Below are positions 60,764 through 64,000 of a DNA stretch of 64,000 nt, one piece after another; positions within the stretch are counted from its first letter, which is position 1; each line of letters opens with the position of its first letter. The DNA is from Chryseobacterium sp. StRB126 (GTDB lineage: Bacteria; Bacteroidota; Bacteroidia; Flavobacteriales; Weeksellaceae). Position numbers and translations under genes: made by a program. Location: assembly GCF_000829375.1 (NCBI RefSeq), contig NZ_AP014624.1:5394001-5458000 (forward strand). Reading direction: 5' to 3'. The notes beneath the pieces were generated by a model that worked only from the letters and a program-made list of their open reading frames with translations, was not told where the DNA came from and searched no databases.

Positions 60764-62746
60764 ATGAAAATTTATTTACCAGCATGGTCTGTTCTTAGAA
60801 AAGCCATGTATCTGCCCCTCTTTATGTTCATGATGAACACTTTATTATATGCACAGAAAGTTTACATAAGCAGCCAGAGCTCACAAAAGTATGGGCCATG
60901 TGGTAACTGCTCTGTTCTGAATCCTCAAAATGTTGTAGGGCCTGATGAAAGTGATTACACCTCCTTAGTAATTCCTCTGGGACTGGGCTCAAGAATTGAG
61001 CAAGATCTTATTTTCCCTTCTGTAAAAACCCATACAAAAGCTGTTATTGGCATAGGAACCAATATTTCCGGTTTATCAGTTCAACTACTTGCAGGGGTTT
61101 CTGTAGAAACCTTTAACGGAAATGTATCCAATAACGATTATAAGATTGTTAATAACGAAATACTCAAAATCGGATTAATAGGCACTAATTCAGAAAAAGG
61201 AACTATTGAGTTTTTCACAACAAAGCCTTACGACCGAATACGGATAAGTTTAAATGCGGGATTATTAAACCTCAATGGAGGACTGAATTTATATTATGCC
61301 TATCAACTGGATAACAGAGTTTATGCAAGTAGTGAAACCCACATCGCTTCTTCATTCGGCTGCAATAACTGTAGTCTTATAAATCCACAGAATGCAGTTG
61401 GCCCAAATGAAAATGACTATTCCACCTTAACAACAGGTTTCTACATGAATGAAACAGATATTCAGCAAACACTCTTATTCCCAAAAATCAGAACATTTAC
61501 TAAACTTATAGTGGGCGTTGGTAGCGATAGTATGCCTATAGACCAAATGATAAAAGATAGGGTTTATATTCAAACAATTAAAGATGACGATATGACTGCA
61601 GAACGTTTCCATGAAATTAAAAAAGATCCTCAAAATCCCAACCGCGGAACAATAGAACTTATCACAACTGTACCATATAAGGGAATCAATCTTAGATTAC
61701 GCGGTGCCAATTCCAGTATGGCGCCCACTGTTGACTTGAAAATCTACTACGCTTACCAGGAAGAAATCAGTCTTGACGCATGCAAAAATGTTCCTTATGA
61801 TCCATTTTATTATTTTTCCTTTAATGGAAATACCAGCAGCACAAAATTTGGATTTAATCTTCATCCGTCAGTCCTTTTTCCTGAATTCAAAAATAATATA
61901 GCCTGCCAGCAAGGGCTTACTTCAACAACTTCATCATACACCCTTGAAAGCTCAGATATTTCACCTTCTCTTTATACCGGTGACATTACCGTTTCATTCT
62001 GGGCTAATATAAGGCCCGGCGATCCACTTATTCCAGATCCGAATGACCCTGAAGAATATCTTCCACCTACAAAACCACAACCTTTTCTTCAACTGGAAGC
62101 TTTTGGAGAGAAGTTTCACATGACCCCCAGAAGCCTTATGATTGGTGAAGATTTTGATGGCGGGCAAATTTCCCAATCGGGAGGTTATGCTCATTATGTA
62201 CTCGTATTACAAGCTGATAATTCTAACTTCGACAACGCCTGTATTTATATTAACGGAATACCAGGGGGTGGTTCTACGGATGAAAATGGAACTTGCACAT
62301 CCTGGACTCAGCAGGAAAGAAGTAACCATAAAAAGATTAAACTTGCTCTTGACCGGGCAGATATTGACGAACTGATAATTTATAACAGAGCCCTTAGTGA
62401 AAGTGAAATACGTCTGCTAGCCCACTCTTATAGCGCTATTACGAACACAACATTCACAAAACAACCTCAGCTTCTGGCATCCAATAAAGTTAAAGCCAAT
62501 CCTCAAGAAGAAATATTCACTGTATTTCCTAACCCAACAAGAGGACAGGTTACATTAAAAGGGAATATTCCTTTGGAAAATGCAAATATATCTGTAAGAA
62601 ACACCTTTGGAACTGAAGTTTACCGCTCCAAAGCGAAATCTAACATGATTGATTTGCCTGCAACACTATCAAACGGGGTCTATATTCTTACACTACAAAC
62701 CAGCAACAATAAAGTATACAGTCAAAAGATTTATCTAACAAGATAA
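60764..62746 (+). CDS. T9SS type A secreted protein with duplicated module and LamG-like domain
   Basis: A 660-residue surface protein with signal peptide (about 1-31, ending LYA). Two homologous beta-rich modules follow (about 32-185 and 188-340), each starting with a C-x2-C pair (PCGNCSVLNPQNVVGP; GCNNCSLINPQNAVGP) and ending YYAYQ. After DACKNVPYDPFYYFSFNGN comes a LamG/concanavalin-like domain (about 350-560, ISPSLYTGDITVSFWANI, IDELIIYNRALSESEI). The C-terminal T9SS type A signal (about 585-660) reads FTVFPNPTRGQVTLKG and ends YSQKIYLTR. Likely adhesin or carbohydrate-binding; the repeated module has no name I recognise. Confidence 0.85.
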   Translation: MKIYLPAWSVLRKAMYLPLFMFMMNTLLYAQKVYISSQSSQKYGPCGNCSVLNPQNVVGPDESDYTSLVIPLGLGSRIEQDLIFPSVKTHTKAVIGIGTNISGLSVQLLAGVSVETFNGNVSNNDYKIVNNEILKIGLIGTNSEKGTIEFFTTKPYDRIRISLNAGLLNLNGGLNLYYAYQLDNRVYASSETHIASSFGCNNCSLINPQNAVGPNENDYSTLTTGFYMNETDIQQTLLFPKIRTFTKLIVGVGSDSMPIDQMIKDRVYIQTIKDDDMTAERFHEIKKDPQNPNRGTIELITTVPYKGINLRLRGANSSMAPTVDLKIYYAYQEEISLDACKNVPYDPFYYFSFNGNTSSTKFGFNLHPSVLFPEFKNNIACQQGLTSTTSSYTLESSDISPSLYTGDITVSFWANIRPGDPLIPDPNDPEEYLPPTKPQPFLQLEAFGEKFHMTPRSLMIGEDFDGGQISQSGGYAHYVLVLQADNSNFDNACIYINGIPGGGSTDENGTCTSWTQQERSNHKKIKLALDRADIDELIIYNRALSESEIRLLAHSYSAITNTTFTKQPQLLASNKVKANPQEEIFTVFPNPTRGQVTLKGNIPLENANISVRNTFGTEVYRSKAKSNMIDLPATLSNGVYILTLQTSNNKVYSQKIYLTR

Positions 62747-62774
62747 AAGAAGCATAACTTTTTATCCCTATAAT

Positions 62775-62809
62775 AAATAAACCTGCCTTTATATAAGGCA
62801 GGTTTATTT
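62775..62809 (+). terminator. Terminator after the LamG-like T9SS gene
   Basis: A perfect 15-bp stem (62775-62789 with 62795-62809, core AACCTGCC/GGCAGGTT) and 5-base loop; it could also act for the convergent ABC gene. Confidence 0.88.
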
Positions 62810-62847
62810 TATAGTATATTTATTTTTCACCTAAATCCATTGTATGA

Positions 62848-63564
62848 TTACACTATCGGATCAGAAACCTGATCCGCAAAATATTGCTCAAGATCTTTCA
62901 ATGTCTCAGGTGTTGTTTGAATATCTTTTACAAGCTGTCCTTTGTTCACCACTACTATTCTGTTGCAAACTTCTGTAGTATGTGAAAGATCGTGGCTGGA
63001 AATAAGAAAAGTTACCCCATCCTGCTTTGATAATTCCTTGATTAGATTTTTAAGTTTAATCTGTGTAGACGGGTCCAGGTTAGCAAAAGGCTCATCCAGA
63101 ATGATGATTTGTGGGTTTCCAATAATGGCTCCTACAATGCCTACTTTTTTTTGATTTCCTTTCGAAAGATCCCGGATATATTTATTGGATTTAAGGATTT
63201 CACCATTGAAAAAATCATAAAAAGGTTTTAAAAATTCGTCTACAGATGCCTTATTCTGGCCTCTCAATTCACCAATGAAGTAAAAGTATTCTTCAGGAGT
63301 CAGATAGCCAATAAGAAAAGAATCGTCTACAAACGCTGAAACTTTGTTTTTCCAAACCTCGGATTCATTTACTTTAATCCCATCAACGCTTACAAACCCA
63401 GTACTTGCCTGAATAAGATCTAACATCAGACTAAAAAGAGTGGTCTTTCCGGCTCCGTTATTTCCCACCAGACCAAAAGTTTCACCATTAGAAATTTCAA
63501 GATGTTCAATATTAAGAACGGTTGCCGTTCCGTATGTTTTAGATAAATTATTTATAGTAATCAT
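62848..63564 (-). CDS. ABC transporter ATP-binding protein
   Basis: A 238-residue ATPase: Walker A GLVGNNGAGKTTLF (about 32-45), signature DLSKGNQKKVGIVGAI (about 130-145) and Walker B QIIILDEPFANLDP (about 150-163), followed by the switch His in SSHDLSH. The KGNQKK signature is typical of ABC-2 exporter ATPases in Bacteroidota. It starts 3 bases after the membrane gene at the window end and energises that exporter. Substrate unknown. Confidence 0.93.
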   Translation of the reverse strand: MITINNLSKTYGTATVLNIEHLEISNGETFGLVGNNGAGKTTLFSLMLDLIQASTGFVSVDGIKVNESEVWKNKVSAFVDDSFLIGYLTPEEYFYFIGELRGQNKASVDEFLKPFYDFFNGEILKSNKYIRDLSKGNQKKVGIVGAIIGNPQIIILDEPFANLDPSTQIKLKNLIKELSKQDGVTFLISSHDLSHTTEVCNRIVVVNKGQLVKDIQTTPETLKDLEQYFADQVSDPIV

Positions 63565-63567
63565 AGC

Positions 63568-64000
63568 TTAGTCTTTATTTTTAAATGCATCCAGTGTGCT
63601 GTATTTCTCTTTTTTATAGTGTTTCACAATGATATCAAAGATTTTCTCCCGCAGTAAAAACCCTATCAGCCCCAAGATGGCGATACTTATCACCCCTGCA
63701 GTAATTCCAAAAAGAGATTTTGCACCGGCAAATACAGCCATAGGAAGCAGCATTTTAGGAACCATCAACAGCATCGATTTCAAATTGAAACTATTTTTCT
63801 GCCCGAATCTTTTTTCTTTTGAATTAAGGTCAATCTGAGTTTTATTGAATGCTCCAGACCAAAGTGTAAATTGTGAATTCACTCCGATATTATAAAGCCC
63901 GGCCGCAAAAAAAGTAACATAAATTTCCCAGCCAAAATAGCTATACAATGCAGCTATAATGATTGACACCCCAGTTACAATATTCATCAGCCACCATTTG
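63568..64000 (-). CDS. ABC-2-like membrane protein (DUF5687-type), C-terminal part
   Basis: At least 143 codons of a membrane protein whose frame continues past the window edge (the reading KWWLMNIVTGVS runs in from outside), so the Met at 63987 is internal. Visible are about three to four hydrophobic helices and a loop (KTQIDLNSKEKRFGQKNSFNLKSMLLMVPK). The pattern and the adjoining ATPase fit DUF5687-type ABC exporter membrane subunits of about 490 residues. Substrate unknown. Confidence 0.78.
   Translation of the reverse strand, partial: KWWLMNIVTGVSIIIAALYSYFGWEIYVTFFAAGLYNIGVNSQFTLWSGAFNKTQIDLNSKEKRFGQKNSFNLKSMLLMVPKMLLPMAVFAGAKSLFGITAGVISIAILGLIGFLLREKIFDIIVKHYKKEKYSTLDAFKNKD

Overview
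The window looks like chromosomal DNA of a Flavobacteriia member, most likely Chryseobacterium or a close relative. This is inferred from the AT-rich composition, promoter boxes of the TTG-N19-TAnnTTTG type, several type IX secretion (T9SS) type A C-terminal signals, Bacteroidota-type small families (DUF4251, DUF4349, FISUMP, DUF5687-like) and a GG-leader peptide of the kind called bacteriocin-like in Chryseobacterium. No rRNA, tRNA, CRISPR array or complete insertion sequence was seen.

Layout. 1-3.2 kb: edge of a surface-polysaccharide region (truncated family 4 glycosyltransferase, FkbM methyltransferase, polytopic membrane protein). 3.2-8.7 kb, minus strand: a PpiD-like folding factor, an MlaD/MCE protein and a two-gene Fe-S oxidoreductase module. 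8.9-18.2 kb: lon, an AI-2E family exporter, a Cys-rich GG-leader peptide, DoxX, a glutaryl-CoA-dehydrogenase-like enzyme, a DUF4349 lipoprotein and a GumN / ECF sigma / membrane-protein operon. 18.4-26.1 kb, plus strand: pgi, a methyltransferase, folD, queE, an undecaprenyl-phosphate sugar transferase, and MlaE-MlaF with a beta-barrel protein. 26-31.4 kb: M48 peptidase, DUF4251 lipoprotein, meaB, two tandem cytochrome c lipoproteins, and a divergent Lrp / EamA exporter pair.

31.5-36.1 kb holds the most interesting locus: a minus-strand RNA-repair operon. Its gene order is an unrecognised basic protein, RtcB RNA ligase, a LinA/ANT-like nucleotidyltransferase, PrfH (release-factor homologue) and a TPR protein. 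Upstream lies a short transcript unit with a near-perfect promoter, a 25-codon ORF and a strong terminator. Repeat elements lie between rtcB and the nucleotidyltransferase gene, and a decayed T9SS tail follows the TPR stop codon in frame.

36-64 kb: lipoprotein, M28 peptidase, methylmalonyl-CoA mutase, secreted M12B-like protease (T9SS), prolyl oligopeptidase, prfA, then a SAM-I riboswitch in front of a TonB-dependent receptor and an APC permease (a likely methionine or sulfur-compound uptake operon). These are followed by a T9SS alpha-amylase, a FISUMP T9SS protein, an AraC regulator, class I and class II fumarases in divergent orientation, a T9SS protein with a duplicated module, and an ABC exporter cut by the window end.

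All assignments rest on reading motifs and context; no database search was run. Promoters and terminators are pattern-based predictions.
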